Shown: one piece after another, positions 1-11,917 of the stretch
Numbering within the stretch: the stretch's first letter is position 1
How the letters are laid out: each line of letters starts with the position of its first letter
Assembly (NCBI RefSeq): GCF_901709675.1
Contig: NC_051098.1
Span: 4,598,000 to 4,661,999, forward strand
DNA from: Syngnathus acus
Taxonomy: Eukaryota > Chordata > Actinopteri > Syngnathiformes > Syngnathidae
Reading direction: 5' to 3'
Length of the DNA: 64,000 nucleotides
Made by a program: the position numbers and the translations under genes
Notes under the pieces: model-generated
Told to the model about the DNA's origin: nothing
What the model saw: only the letters and a program-made list of their open reading frames with translations
The model's database searches: none

Positions 1-3000
1 TAGTGAGTGGATGCCCAGACATCAAGTGTAAAATCAAATAACCTTTATCTTGCCTTTATCTGAAAATGAGTGTATTAGAGCTGATCTTCACTTCCACTCC
101 ATTGTTGCGTAACAGCGGGCCTAATTTACATAATATCCACCCCCCACATATATTCTCCACCCATTACATGACCACCTCGATGAAGATCCAGAGCCATTTT
201 TAAGCGGCTGTCTGAATAATTATTCTGAAGCACAATTGCGCATAAACACGCATGCTAGAGGTGTGTATCTCTTCGATTAAAGAAGCTGTTGTATTTAGCA
301 CCGTTATTAAAATGTAAAAGTACCGTATTTTCGGTACTATAAGTCGAAGTGTTTTCATTGTTTGGCCGGGGGTGTGACTTATACTCAGGAGCGACTAATG
401 TGTGAAATTATTAACACATTATTATATAATTTCACATGTTATTTTCACACTAACCCGCAACTGGCGCAACTGACCATGAGTCTGACACAGAACGTGTCGG
501 ACACAAAAGGAACTTTCAGACACATCACAAAATGATATGGAATAAGGAGACAGTGGCCACAGTCCATTAAATACCACCTGTTGACTGACTGGAATCTTCA
601 TATATGTGCAAACATAGTTATATGTATTGGTTTTAGGTGATCAGCATAATTTTGTTAGTCTCTGTGGCTAAAACATTCAAATCTCATGTAATTTGAACAT
701 TACGTAAACACCATCGCTCATCTATCTGGTATCTGATAATGGCAGGCTAGTCCATTGTTTTTCTGAAATTGCTTAGTTTTCTAAACACGATACAATAAAG
801 TGAGACAGTGCCTACAGCTGTAAATGTTTTTTCATACAACGTACCCGACTTTTTTCAGACAGTAATTTATCCACTGATGAATCAAAGGGATGATGTAATT
901 TAATGCGAGGCTGCACTAAGACTGGGAAAAACAAAGTTGCCCTCGTGAAAGTCTTAGTATCTGTGCAATGTACTAGGAAATTACTATTATTATTAAAATG
1001 CCTCCCATGGAGCAATGATATAGACTAGCACGCTCTAATGAGGCATAATTCTGGGGTGTGTTTATTGCAGCTGTAATGGGAAGGTCAATGACACCATTGA
1101 TAAAACAGAACACTTGTCAAACTCGACAACAAAGAAGTGCACACAAACCTTCTGAACACAATCAGCCAGCCACATGATGTCATGCAGAAGGAGAAAGAAG
1201 ACTGTGGAAATTAAGTCAGCTGTCTAAATACAAGTTAATTGCATGCTCCGTGTCTCATCCACATGGCAGTGCAAGAAACATGAAACATCCTTTATTAAAA
1301 ACACATCACCAATCAAAATTCCAGAGACCATGTGTATGCGTTAAGGTGGAGTGAGTGACTGACAGACAAAAAAATATAGTAAAACAAGAGTAGTATGCGA
1401 CCAAATGTTTACCTTCTAATCATTTCAACCAGGTTTCCATGCACACGTTTTGTCAAATAATTAATTTAACACAATGGTTAATGAAAGTATTGCATTCAAA
1501 AGAATAATTGTAAGCTGATGCTGGACCTTTCAGTTAGGGTTTGGGATAGTCTTGGTACGATCACAGACGTCTGAGTAATTTTTAGATATGTTCAGATTTT
1601 GACTTGCTTTTCATTTACATATTTCCACATGTTGCTGTGTGTGTGTGGCTGTGTGTGATGGGTGGAGTGTTTATCGCAGAATGAAAGGGAAATGAGTGAC
1701 AGAGGACAAGAGAAATCCCCTCCCCTTAACACCAGAACCAGCACACTTGTTACTAGCCACACTGCATGTTGGCCAACGCTAACAGCTGCATTGCTCAAGT
1801 GAGTTTAATGATCGTACAGCATCATCCAAGCACCACACCCAGTCAATGTAGCCCAAAATCCCCTTTCTCACCCCCTCCCTACCCTCATCATTTTTCTCTC
1901 TCTCCGTTTCTTGAGCTGCACGTTCCAAGTAACAAGACTAACAAGACACACATGGAGTGCAGCCATGTGCTCATTTTGCTGCCTTGTCATGCGCTGAGCA
2001 CTAACACCATCATTCTCATTTTCGATGACAATTCTGACGTATCTAGCCTTATAGTTGCTATACTCGTGCCACTCGTTTGTACTCTTTTGCTTTCACATAG
2101 GCAATTACGTCATGTGTTTTTCTGGGATAAATTTTGAGCTGTGCTGCATGCCCCGAACAAGCTTGGTCGATGCACTGTGCTAATGTAAGATGACATTGCT
2201 CATTGCGTTTCATTGATGCTTGTGCCGTCATCTGTCATATTACATAACTGTAGAGATTACATTGAGCCACTTTTGCTGCTCAATATGAATGTCTTTACTA
2301 ATTCAGAGAGGCTATTACATACTATTAATCTTTATTCACAATTAAATACTGATGGAACTGTTTGGGCCAAATGTTTTCTTCTGCTTTGGACTCCTGTGTC
2401 ATAGCTTCACACTTCTTTGCCCTTAAGACATCTTATTGTTCAGAATCTGTGCTGACAATCGAATGAGACAGAAGAGGAATTTTAATCTTAAATGAGTAAT
2501 ACTGCAATGACCAATCAGATAATCGGATTAATAGGGGCCAAAAGAGGGTTCCCTTGCATTAGTTGTGTCAATTTGAGCATGAGCAAATGTTTGGCTGTTA
2601 TGTCAAAATCATATGCCTCCTCTGCCTTGTTGTCATGTAGGCTTAATTGAGCTCAAGCATTAGTTAGATATTTAATTTGTGGTCAGGGGAATTTTTGGGG
2701 GGCAGTTTAGAAACTATATGCCTTTAGAAAATGCAATGCAGCTATGGTAAGCATGTGTTAAAACCGGGCTATAGCACAGATTAACCACTAACTTCTTCCA
2801 AATGTGCAGTGACACAGTGGAAGGTGACATCATCAATGCATAAACCATTTTGCGTTGGAGTTCTGCAGTGGAAAGTCCCTTGGTTTCTGTTTCTAGTGAG
2901 ATGTGAACAAAATAATAACAACGTGACACAAAAGACTCGCCTCTGACCTTGGCCACCTCAAGAGAGGCTGACTAAACATACAGACATGTTCCCACCATCC

Positions 3001-3006
3001 ACTGCT
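1..3006. other. Non-coding stretch, no gene recognised
   Basis: I see no convincing exon, RNA gene or full mobile element here apart from the short element end at 319-420. Open frames are short, lack known motifs and have no codon pattern I would trust. It is AT-rich and reads like intergenic or intronic vertebrate DNA. Confidence 0.5.
319..420 (+). mobile_element. Fragment of the TACCGTA...ATAAGTCG DNA-element family
   Basis: The segment begins GTACCGTATTTTCGG, then ACTATAAGTCG, and carries the phrases 'gtgacttatactcaggagcgac'-like spacing seen at both ends of the 1.3-kb element at 7,199-8,500. Only one end is present; no matching inverted end is visible downstream. I read it as a truncated or diverged copy of the same non-autonomous DNA element. 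Confidence 0.55.
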
Positions 3007-3123
<117 letters not shown>

Positions 3124-3815
3124 AGTGCGTGCATGCATGCGTGAGTGCAAATGCTTACGTGGATGTGTTCCCATCAAGTGGTCCCAGAGACTGCAACAGG
3201 TGCAGCTGATTATCAAATGCCCCTCTCTTAGAGGAATTTTGCGAGGGGGAAAAACTTTATTCTGCTTCCGTCCCAGTGGGCACATTTGTTTTTAGTCCAT
3301 TGGGCAACAGTCCAAGTAGAATAAGTAGATCTGCAAAGACAAGTGTCACACCAAGCTCAAAACTTGACTCTGAAAATGACACAGATCTTCACTGAATGGG
3401 GACAAACATTTTCAACAAATGGATATTGAATATTCCCAAAAGAGTCAATATAGATATAGCAAAGGTAATAACTGGTAAAAGTGTACATGCAGAATTAGAG
3501 GCAAGCTTGAAACAGTAAACCAGCTCTGCCTCATGCCAAAAAGCCATTGCCCATCTCGCCCTCCTCCACTGTAGGCCAATGCCAGTGCAGCTTTCTTTGC
3601 CATGACAAGGGGCAGAGCTCATGGGAAGACTAGTAAATTTCTCTCATAGGATGAACATCAAGGAGAGACATTTGAGACCAAACCTTTTTTTTCTTCCTCC
3701 TCCCTTGTGTTTTCTTTACAGCTAAGATTTCGGCACACTGTAATGGCGAATGCTGACAGGTCAATGGTTTCATGTTTCTTGTGTGAATGGAGCCTGTTAA
3801 GTATGTCAATACATC

Positions 3816-3869
3816 TGATTGATTAATTGATTGATTCATTGATTGATTGAGTGACTGATTGATTGACAG
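3816..3869. repeat. (GATT)n imperfect microsatellite
   Basis: A run of GATT tetranucleotides with single-base interruptions (CATT, GAGT, GACT). Confidence 0.9.
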
Positions 3870-4179
3870 ATTTATGGATTATCAACATTGTCTGAAAGCA
3901 CATCAACTTGCCATTCCTTAAACCAACAGTGCCATCTAGTGTCAAAAAGTGCAATAACTGGTTCATGAAGCAAATTTTAAGCTTCATTTTCCCATCCCTA
4001 CTTAATACATTTGCGTTTCAGATCAAAGGATGAATGACACCTTTTGTTTGAAGCCTCCCACTTTTCAAGTGAGCAAAAGCAGTGGAACGAACAATATTAG
4101 CTTAATGTGAATAACATTTAACATTTTGTGGCATAACTCTTACCACATCAAGCATGTGAACCATTGTCTTCACAAGAAT

Positions 4180-4545
4180 GTTATTCATTTGGAATGCTTT
4201 TCCAGGCTTTAACTGCAGCCTGTTTTGGTTCTTGTTACTTTCTGGGGGTTTCTCCCTTCAGTGTATTAAGGAGGTCAAATATATGTTCTATTGGGTTAAG
4301 GTTTGGCTCCATCCTCTTTTACCCCCTAATGAAGCCCTTTGTTGTTATGGCAGTGTGTTTTGGGTCATTATTTTGTTGCATGATGAAGGTTCTTCCCATT
4401 GATTTGGATGCATTGCTAGACAAAATGTTTTGCAGACTTCATTCTGCTGTTACACCATCATGACTTACATCAAAAAAGAGGAGGGAGCCCAGTCCAGAAG
4501 CAGATATGCGAGCGCCCAAGCCGTGACATTTCATTTGCCATGTAA
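4180..4545 (-). pseudogene. Tc1/mariner transposase C-terminal remnant
   Basis: Translating the minus strand gives, in order, a WxMKCHGLGARISASGLGSL-like stretch, then MQQNNDPKHTAITTKGF, then PNLNPIEHIFDLLNTLKGE and AVKAWKSIPNE. These match the end of a Tc1-family DD34E transposase, where QQDNDPKHT and SPDLNPIE hold the second Asp and the Glu of the catalytic triad. Here the Asp of QQD is Asn, and in-frame stops follow RG (after GFIRG), PRK and TAE, so the copy is dead. The N-terminal DNA-binding half and the terminal repeats are not visible. Confidence 0.8.
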
Positions 4546-4624
4546 CTGTGTCCAATGATGGAATAGACATACATTGGGTAGATGGAGCCCATGAATGAAT
4601 GAGTTTTTATATATATGTGTATAT

Positions 4625-4932
4625 GCACAGTTTTAGTGGCATAGTCACAGTGGAAAGGTTCGCAGTTCCAGTCTCGGTTCCTATAAAGATTTCGTGTTTT
4701 CTCTGTGCTTGCATGTTTGACTTCCTGCCCTATCCCCCTAAGACTCTAAATAGATCATTGGTGTGAATGTGAGCGTGCATGGTTGTACATCGTATGTACT
4801 GTATATGTGCCCAAAACTGGCTGGCGACCAGTCCAGGATGTAGCCCACCTCTCACCCAAAGCCAACTGGGATAAGCTTCAGATCACCTCTTCTGATGAGA
4901 ATAAGCAGTATACGAAATGGATGGATGGACTT
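4625..4932 (+). mobile_element. Diverged tRNA-derived SINE with ATGG tail
   Basis: The segment has the landmarks of the better-kept minus-strand copy at 15,731-16,084: a degenerate box-B-like TCTCGGTTCC near 4,672, 'gactctaaat...ggtgtgaatgtgag', 'ggctggcgaccagtccagg', 'ccaactgggataagcttcag', and the end 'aagcagtatacgaaatggatggatgg'. The ATGG tail is the same 3' signature carried by Rex3/RTE LINEs, the likely source of its mobilising machinery. The A box is badly eroded. Confidence 0.75.
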
Positions 4933-7198
4933 TTTTCAGAGGTCAGATATGGATCGCCGAGCTTAGGCAGATTGAATCAAGAGGCCGTTATAATTTAAAA
5001 TGGTTAATTAAACAATATGTGTTTAAAATGAATGTATTCAAACACGGCTTCGAATGCTGCCTGAGTGTGTTCAGGCTGCTACTATGACCTGAAAGACCGC
5101 AGAGCAAAACTCCATCCTGCTTCACGCTGCACACTGAAAGTGTAGCGATGAAAGCTTTTAGCTGAGGCCAAAGACTGAGGTCAGCCATTAATTAGGAAAG
5201 GAAACTGTATGACTTGGAATGATATTCATCATTTTAACTGGCCTTATAAACAGAGCAGTGTGTGCTTGGCAACCAACAGTATAGCTTACAGTTGGTGAAA
5301 AATATTACAGGATGACATTCCTTAACGAATACGTTATGGATCTGGAAGCAAATGAATGACGGCTGATAAGCATGAGTCTGGGAAAGACCAGACATGCTGG
5401 GTGTCTGAATATACAACTGGCTGTTAAATCAACTTTCAGACCTGTCATTCATCATTGAAGATTTGGAGGAGGGTTCCGTTTGCGTTCGCTCCGGCGTCTC
5501 CCGTCCCCATTCGCTTTCCCCTTTTTTTCCACTCTCCTTTACTCCCCTTTCTTTCCCTTCCTCCCACATCTCCATTGCGATTACCAGTTGTGATGAAATA
5601 CCTGAAACCAGCTGTGGCTCGAAAATTGTAGTATAATCCACATTGTCCTCTGTGCTTTTGTATTCACATCCAACTTGATAAGGCGTGTGCCATCTGCTTC
5701 TAAAAAACATATTGACAGCAAACATCCTAGATAGTTTAAATTATCTATAGTGTCTTGTTTGAAAAAGAAAAAAAAAGATTTTTAAGACAAGCAGTTGCCA
5801 TGCAAAAACCCATGACAGACGCTGTAATGCAAATTGTAACCGAAGAAAATTTTCGAAAGAACAGATGTCATAGCACCAAATCTGCATAATTTTATGTGGT
5901 TCACTAATATGTTTCTTGCTGAATTGGTTTGTTCTTTTCTTTTGGGCAGAAAATCTGTATGAAAATAGCACAATTTCTTCCCTAACATTAATTGAATAAA
6001 TTGTACCTATATATACCTATATACTATATTTCCGTTCCATTATTTTCCATGACGTTGATGTCATTTTAAATTTGGTGAAAACAATATGCAGGTGCATTTG
6101 TGTAATTGGCTCAGGCCCTCTGAAAAAAAAAACACCAACTACAACGCAGCTCCCACCAAAAGTTTAAATAAATATAATAAATAATAATAATAAATAATAA
6201 TAGTAAATAGTAAAAAATAAGTTTGACACTTCTGCTCGATAGGATAGCTAAAGCATACACACATTAAGCCTCATTCCCTCCTTTCGATCAAAATCAGCAA
6301 AGGTTTCTTAAAGATTATCCTGATCAACTATCCTCTTGTGTGGGATGTGTGAAGAGTTCATTTTCCCACCGAACTGTCATCTGTAAACATATTCAGTATT
6401 CACAATCGAAATTCCGTTTGTGTGTGATGTGGGCAACACTGGTCGGCCAAACCACAGATTGCGTGATTGTGACGTTTAACAGAACAATAGCCTACTAAAA
6501 TGCAACAAATGGAGCAGGAAACGGTTGTGGTGAGTGTTCGTCTAACATGTCTCACAAGTCATTCATCATAGTAAGGCTGACTAGAAGAGCTTGCATCAAC
6601 ATACTATACATAGCGGATAAAGCAACAGTGAGTCTAGCTTCTTTTCATCCTTCTTCTTCTCTTTCGCCTTCTTTTTACTTTCCATCTGGATGCCTTGTGG
6701 CACCATCCTGCCCTTCACATGGTGCCACTTAGTACACTCTGCCAGACATCTGGTTTGGGAGAGGAGCCTCACAATTGTCTGTGGTGATGTTGTTATGTAT
6801 GTGGCGTGCTGAGTTGGTCTCAAGTACACCATACATGATACTGTAGAGGCGGACTTCCTAATTTTTTGCTGATTGTGTATTTGGGTCTCTCGCATTTTGT
6901 GTGTATTGGTCAAGCCCCACTTTAGCTCTGGAACAGAAAAAATACTGGAACAGACACCAGGACCGGCTATCTCAAGGATAGAAATCGGTTGTGCAAGTTT
7001 TTATCTCTTAAAACAAGATTGTGGGCTGTCACCCGTCGCTATATGTAGGCTATGCCAACAAATGACATGTGAACCATCGCATTGTTTCTCTACTGTATCG
7101 ACTCGAGTTGCATCATTTCAACGTGAACCAAATCATATCAAACCATTCTGCCCTTCAAGATATTGTTATTAAATTGCGTCAGAATTCGCAAATCTATA
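4933..7198. other. Non-coding stretch, AT-rich
   Basis: No gene or complete mobile element recognised. It holds a short A run near 6,123, an (AATAAT)n-like run at about 6,166-6,220, and otherwise unremarkable sequence. Confidence 0.5.
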
Positions 7199-8500
7199 TA
7201 CCGTAATTTTCGAACTATAAGTCGCGGTTTTCTTCATAGTTTGGGTGGGGGGGCGACTTATAATAAGGAGCGACTTATATGTGGGTTTTTTTCAAAGATT
7301 TAAAAAAAAAAAAAGTGAAACCGCGATAAACGAACCGCGATGTAGCAAGGGATTACTGTAATTTGAATTTCAAGTGACGTCAGCAGCGCGACGCGGCGTG
7401 GCGATTGTTTACAAAAAGGACAAAGATTGATCACGGGATGACGAAGATGACAAAGGGCCCCACGTACTACCGGCATCATTAGCGGCTTTGTTGAGGAGGA
7501 CGAAGAGTTTGAAGGATTTAAGGATTTGGAGTGACACAGAAGGTTTGAAAAACTATTATGGCTTTTACGCACGCCCGGTCCTACTCTACGGAGCTCTCTT
7601 TCACCTCCGTGGATAGAAGTCGGGGGCCGGCGCTCGGCCGAGTGGCTGTCCGGGGACAGTGGATGGGGCTCGGACATGGCTTTTACGCACGCCCGGTCCT
7701 ACTCTACAGAGCTCTCTTTCACCTCCGTGGATGGAAGTCGAGGGCCGGCGCTCGGCCGGGTGGCTGTCCGGGGACGGTGGATGGGGCCCGGTCCTATTCT
7801 ATGGATCTCTCTTCCACCTCTGTGGCTGGAAGTCCACGCCGCCACACTCCTGGAAGTTTGTTTTGTTAAATAAAGAGCCGTTTACCAAACCCACGTCTTT
7901 CCTTGTACTTTGTTAACGCTACAATCTAGTTATATACTAGATCTGTGGAATAACGACGAGGCTGACGTCAGGGCGCACGCGCGGCGTTGTTGACAAAGGA
8001 CGAGGAATTTGATCGATGGATTTAATGATTTAGAGTGCACAGATGGTTTGATAATATTACTGCTTATATAATAGTTATTTGATATCTAATTTATATATCG
8101 TTATATGGGCCTGTGGAATATTTGGAAGTGCAAGCGCCGTCAGCGGTGCGCACCCATTGTTGACAAAGGACGATCGATGGATTTAATGAATTGGAGTGAC
8201 ACAGATGGTTTTATAAACGTGTTCATTATGTAATAGTTTTTTTTAACAACTCTTAATGTTACGTCAGGCCCGTTCTCAGCTCTTTGTTTGTGTTTATGTC
8301 ACGTTAGCATACCTATCGTTTAGCCTGTTGTTACTCGTTCATGTCTGTTCTTGGTGTTGGATTTTGTCGAATAAATTGCCCCCCAAAATGCGACTTATAC
8401 TCCGGAGTGACTTATATATGGTTTTTTTTCACTTTTTTGGGCATTTTATGGCTGATGCGACTTGTACTCCGGAGTGACTTTTAGTCCGAAAATTACGGTA
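7199..8500. mobile_element. Non-autonomous DNA element with TACCGTAATTTTCG inverted ends
   Basis: The left end reads TACCGTAATTTTCGAACTAT and the right end, on the other strand, TACCGTAATTTTCGGACTAA, so the termini are inverted repeats of at least 14 bp plus ACTA. The subterminal motif GCGACTTATA recurs several times at both ends. The 1.3-kb body holds a GC-rich tandem repeat (7,558-7,860) and two AT-rich subrepeats sharing 'gatggatttaatga' and 'gagtgacacagatggttt'-like text. No transposase is encoded. A TA dinucleotide at each edge could be a target duplication or part of the ends. The superfamily is unclear. A second copy lies at 28,016-29,127. Confidence 0.75.
7558..7860 (+). repeat. GC-rich tandem repeat, about 118-bp period
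   Basis: Two full units start with ATGGCTTTTACGCACGCCCG at 7,558 and 7,676, and a third partial one begins near 7,790. Each contains 'ttcacctccgtggat', 'gccggcgctcggcc' and 'gtggctgtccggggac'. The repeat yields overlapping open frames of 65-103 residues in several frames. These frames are a by-product and not a protein gene. The same tandem occurs in the sister copy at 28,016-28,320 with a 117-bp period. Confidence 0.85.
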
Positions 8501-10782
8501 CTGCATGTATCAAATTGGCCTTGTAACAGAGATTCCCAACCTGAGTTGACTCAGATAGGCATCACCCCCTCACTTCAATATTGTCCCTTGGCCCAAAGAA
8601 GCCACATGAAGTTGCTGAAGCAATATTTTTATTCTAGACAAGACTTTGGCCTAAGCACAAAAGTAGCAAATGAGCCATTCTAACGAGTGAGTTTTTTGCA
8701 TAGAATTACCAAATACATGAAATACAGCCACAAGGCATAAATGCTGATAGCATGTTGACAGGAGAATACAGTCATTCAATGAAAACTTCAAAAGTAAACA
8801 AAACCCAAAATAATTTAGGTGACAGGACTGAGCTTTGATTTAACGCCTCCTCCCACTCCTCCATCACTTCTGAATGTTGTAACCCCATGGGAACCATGTA
8901 ACTATTGCAACTATTCCAAGACTATTCCAAGGTTACGGTTATAGCAGTAAGTGAAAATCCAGAAACACACAAAAAGTGTGAATTTGCACAAGTTGTTAAA
9001 GAAAATAAACTCAAAGTTGGGATAACAAGTAACACAAATATGTGAGTTAAAAAAAATTATAAGAAACTTATAGAAAACTTATAACTTATAGGAAATGTAT
9101 AACTTATAAGATGTATGGGGAACAAGTGCTGTTTCTCTACTGTTGAAAGTATAGTTTAATTTGAGAGTTAAGTTTGGTTCTTACATTTTAACATTATAAA
9201 ATATGCAATCGGATGAATGTGCAAAATTCTTTCACTTAATAAATACATCTCAATGATTGGGCACAGTGGTTCCTTGATTTACGAGTGCCCTGAGATGAGA
9301 TGCAAGACATCGATCGCCACATGGCCCATTTTGTGTTTCGATTTACTCGCAACAAAATTGAGACACAAGCACTAGATCATGACACCACAGATGTTCTAAA
9401 AAGAGGATTCTAAGATGAAGCTTTTACGACAAAGGTTTCCTGTCAAACTAAACAAAAAAACAAACAAAGACAATGCGAATCTGAACCACATACCAGCCTG
9501 AAAAGTCTGCTAGTTTAATGCCAACACATACCACTTCTACACTATATAGTTAAAAACAGCCATTTAACAATTCTGTTTAGCAATTGAGTATTTTACTTTC
9601 TTCCTTTCTTGGGGCCTTCACAGCTCTGAGAAAGAAATGATGGACCGAAACAGTGCTTTAAAACGTCATAAATACTCTTCATGGGTCCTTGACGTTTATC
9701 ATACTTCAATACAGCCTTCGGGTTCTATTGATGACTGGACACAAGAAGAAAATGACCATTAAAGTAATATTTGAAGTGAAAGAACAATTTAGCATTTAAA
9801 AGTTTTGCTTGGATTCTTTTCCTACCTTTTTTTTTTAATCCAGAGATTAGCATTCTACAATTGGACATTTAACAGACTACTTGACTTGTAGACTTTACTA
9901 CTCCACAATAAGTGTAGAGGCGATTAGTCGAAATTTTTATGGCTTGAGGAGGAGGCAAATTAGAAATTTGGCAGAAATTAGTCCGTCACCTTAATTGATT
10001 TGAATTGTCCTCTATTTCCGGATGTGCAGCTTTGATAAGTGAAGGAGAACCAGTAAATGGGAACAAAACCAGCAGGATTTGGAAAATTGCTATTAAAGTG
10101 CAAGGAGACAGGGAATTCCACCGCACACAAAGAGGTCCATGATTATTTGCAAACACCGCAAATTCACATCATGCAGTGGACCTTAACAATACAGGAGCTG
10201 CAGGACTAGAAAAAAACACCCTCCTCCAATTAATCATGTTTGTTATAGACATATTGTGACTGCCATACAAAACTTTAAACTGTTAGCGCTGATGCTAATG
10301 TTGCATTAAAGGGTAAGGCAAGCAGCTTCTGTACGTACTTCAATATAGTATCTCCACAGCAATGAGCAAGCTCTTGATGCTTGTGAATGTTGTCTCGAGA
10401 AATAACTAGCAATAAAGAAACCTAAATCACTGTTTTGATCTTCTTTGGGCTCCAGGGATTTTCTGTCATCCCCTCCCAAAATTTGTGACCATGCACTTTA
10501 AGCACATGAGACACCCATCATGAGTTTGAAAGAATCTATTTTCAGTGTAGTTGTTCTCAACAAGATGTACACCCCAGGGGCTTGTGCACAGTTCAGACTT
10601 TTTTTTAGTTTAGTTCACACTGAAGTTTTTTTTTTTGGCAGAATTATTCGAGCAGCAAGAGCTATCAACACTCCCAAAAGCTGATGTGCAAATACACTTC
10701 ATTCAATCTTGTTTCCAAAATAGCTGTGAATACAGCTGATTAAACAAGTTTCTGATGAACATTTGCTTTGTGGTATATGGGG
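8501..10782. other. Non-coding stretch, no gene recognised
   Basis: No coding potential, RNA gene or recognisable repeat beyond short A/T runs (for example near 9,048 and 9,830). It includes a locally duplicated 'aacttatagaaaacttataacttatag' region at about 9,065-9,110. Confidence 0.5.
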
Positions 10783-10889
10783 AAATGGATGGATGGATGG
10801 ATGGATGGATGGATGGATGGATGGATGGATGGATGGACGGACGGACGGACGGACGGACGGACGGACGGACGGACGGACGGACGGACGGA
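10783..10889. repeat. (ATGG)n to (ACGG)n compound microsatellite
   Basis: About 13 ATGG units change abruptly into about 13 ACGG units. ATGG runs are the 3' tail of Rex3/RTE elements and their SINEs, so this may be the expanded tail of a lost insertion, but no element body is visible beside it. The poly-Trp-Met-Asp-Gly / Arg-Thr-Asp-Gly frame is an artefact. Confidence 0.95.
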
Positions 10890-11683
10890 TCTGATGGACA
10901 GATCTGATGGAGAGATCAGTCTTGTTTTTATTAATATTTGGACATTTACTGAGTATCCTCAGTCATGCTTGTTGGGTTTCTGTAATAACTTCCTTTTTCC
11001 CTCACAATGCGATGTTTATTGCTGAACGGTAAGTCGTATATGAGGGAGTTCCTACTTTGTTGCATTAATTCCTTGAAGGATTGGGACATGTAGTATTTTG
11101 ATGCTGTTGGTAAATACTATGTATAGTGACGTTATCCCGATATCGGGGTCTTTTGTGTTATTATTATCAACAGGAACAGAAGCTTTATGGAAGCTTTTTA
11201 GGGTTGCTATTTTGGTACAAATTCTATTCTTTTGTTTCGTGACCAAAAAAGTATTCATTCCATATTGTAAATAAAAATATCTTGCATGTTTAGGGAGCAG
11301 AAGTGCAGATCAGCAAAGCCAGAAGACAAACTGTGTCCTGCATTGTCTTGTGCAGGATCGTTTTTCCTTGACATTTTTATTGCTGTTAGTTTTGTATACT
11401 CCCTCGGTGAATTGTCTCATTTGAGCCAATAGATGTCATTATTTTCCCGTTAATGTGTTCTTGTTTTTAAGATGTTTGAAATAAAATCTACAAAATGCTG
11501 TTTTCTTGAAAGACCCTGTACAACAATCGCAACAATATAGTTAACATAATTTGTCTTTTTTTTTTTTTTTTTTTTTTACAAAAGATTCTGTTCATGTTGG
11601 AAGGGAACTTTGACAATGTGATGTTGATTGTTGAAGTGCAGATTAGCGATGCTAGAAGACAAAGTGTATCCTGTATTGTATTT
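10890..11683. other. Non-coding stretch with a local duplication and a poly-T run
   Basis: Two diverged copies of a roughly 50-bp segment ('agaagtgcagatcagca...gccagaagacaaactgtgtcc' at about 11,299-11,350 and 'tgaagtgcagattagcgatgctagaagac' at about 11,634-11,680) lie 335 bp apart; the second abuts the LINE insertion. A T run spans about 11,557-11,577. No gene recognised. Confidence 0.5.
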
Positions 11684-11701
11684 CCATCCATCTTCTTCCG
11701 C

Positions 11702-11917
11702 TTATCCGTGGTCGGGTCGTGGGGGCAGCAGCTTCAGGAGGGACTCCCAGACTTTCCTCTCCCCAGCCACTTCATCTAGCTCATCCCGGGGGATCCCAAG
11801 GCGTTCCCAGGCCAGCTGAGAGACATAGTCTCTCCAGCGCGTCCTGGGTCGTCCCCGGGGTCTCCTACCGGTGGGACATGCCCGGAACACCTCCCCAGGG
11901 AGGCGTCCAGGAGGCAT
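11702..11917 (-). pseudogene. Rex3/RTE polyprotein C-terminus
   Basis: This frame resumes as MPPGRLPGEVFRACPTGRRP and runs through RTRWRDYVSQLAWERLGIPR to WESLLKLLPPRPDHG followed by a stop. This is the ordinary C-terminus of the Rex3/RTE protein, one frame away from the reverse transcriptase. It ends about 18 bp before the ATGG tail of the element. Confidence 0.88.

Noticed and set aside
6596-6913. 105-residue minus-strand frame
   Set aside because: Lys-rich, no motif, no splice context.
7558-7916. Three overlapping 65-103-residue frames
   Set aside because: By-products of the 118-bp tandem repeat inside a DNA element; open in several frames at once.
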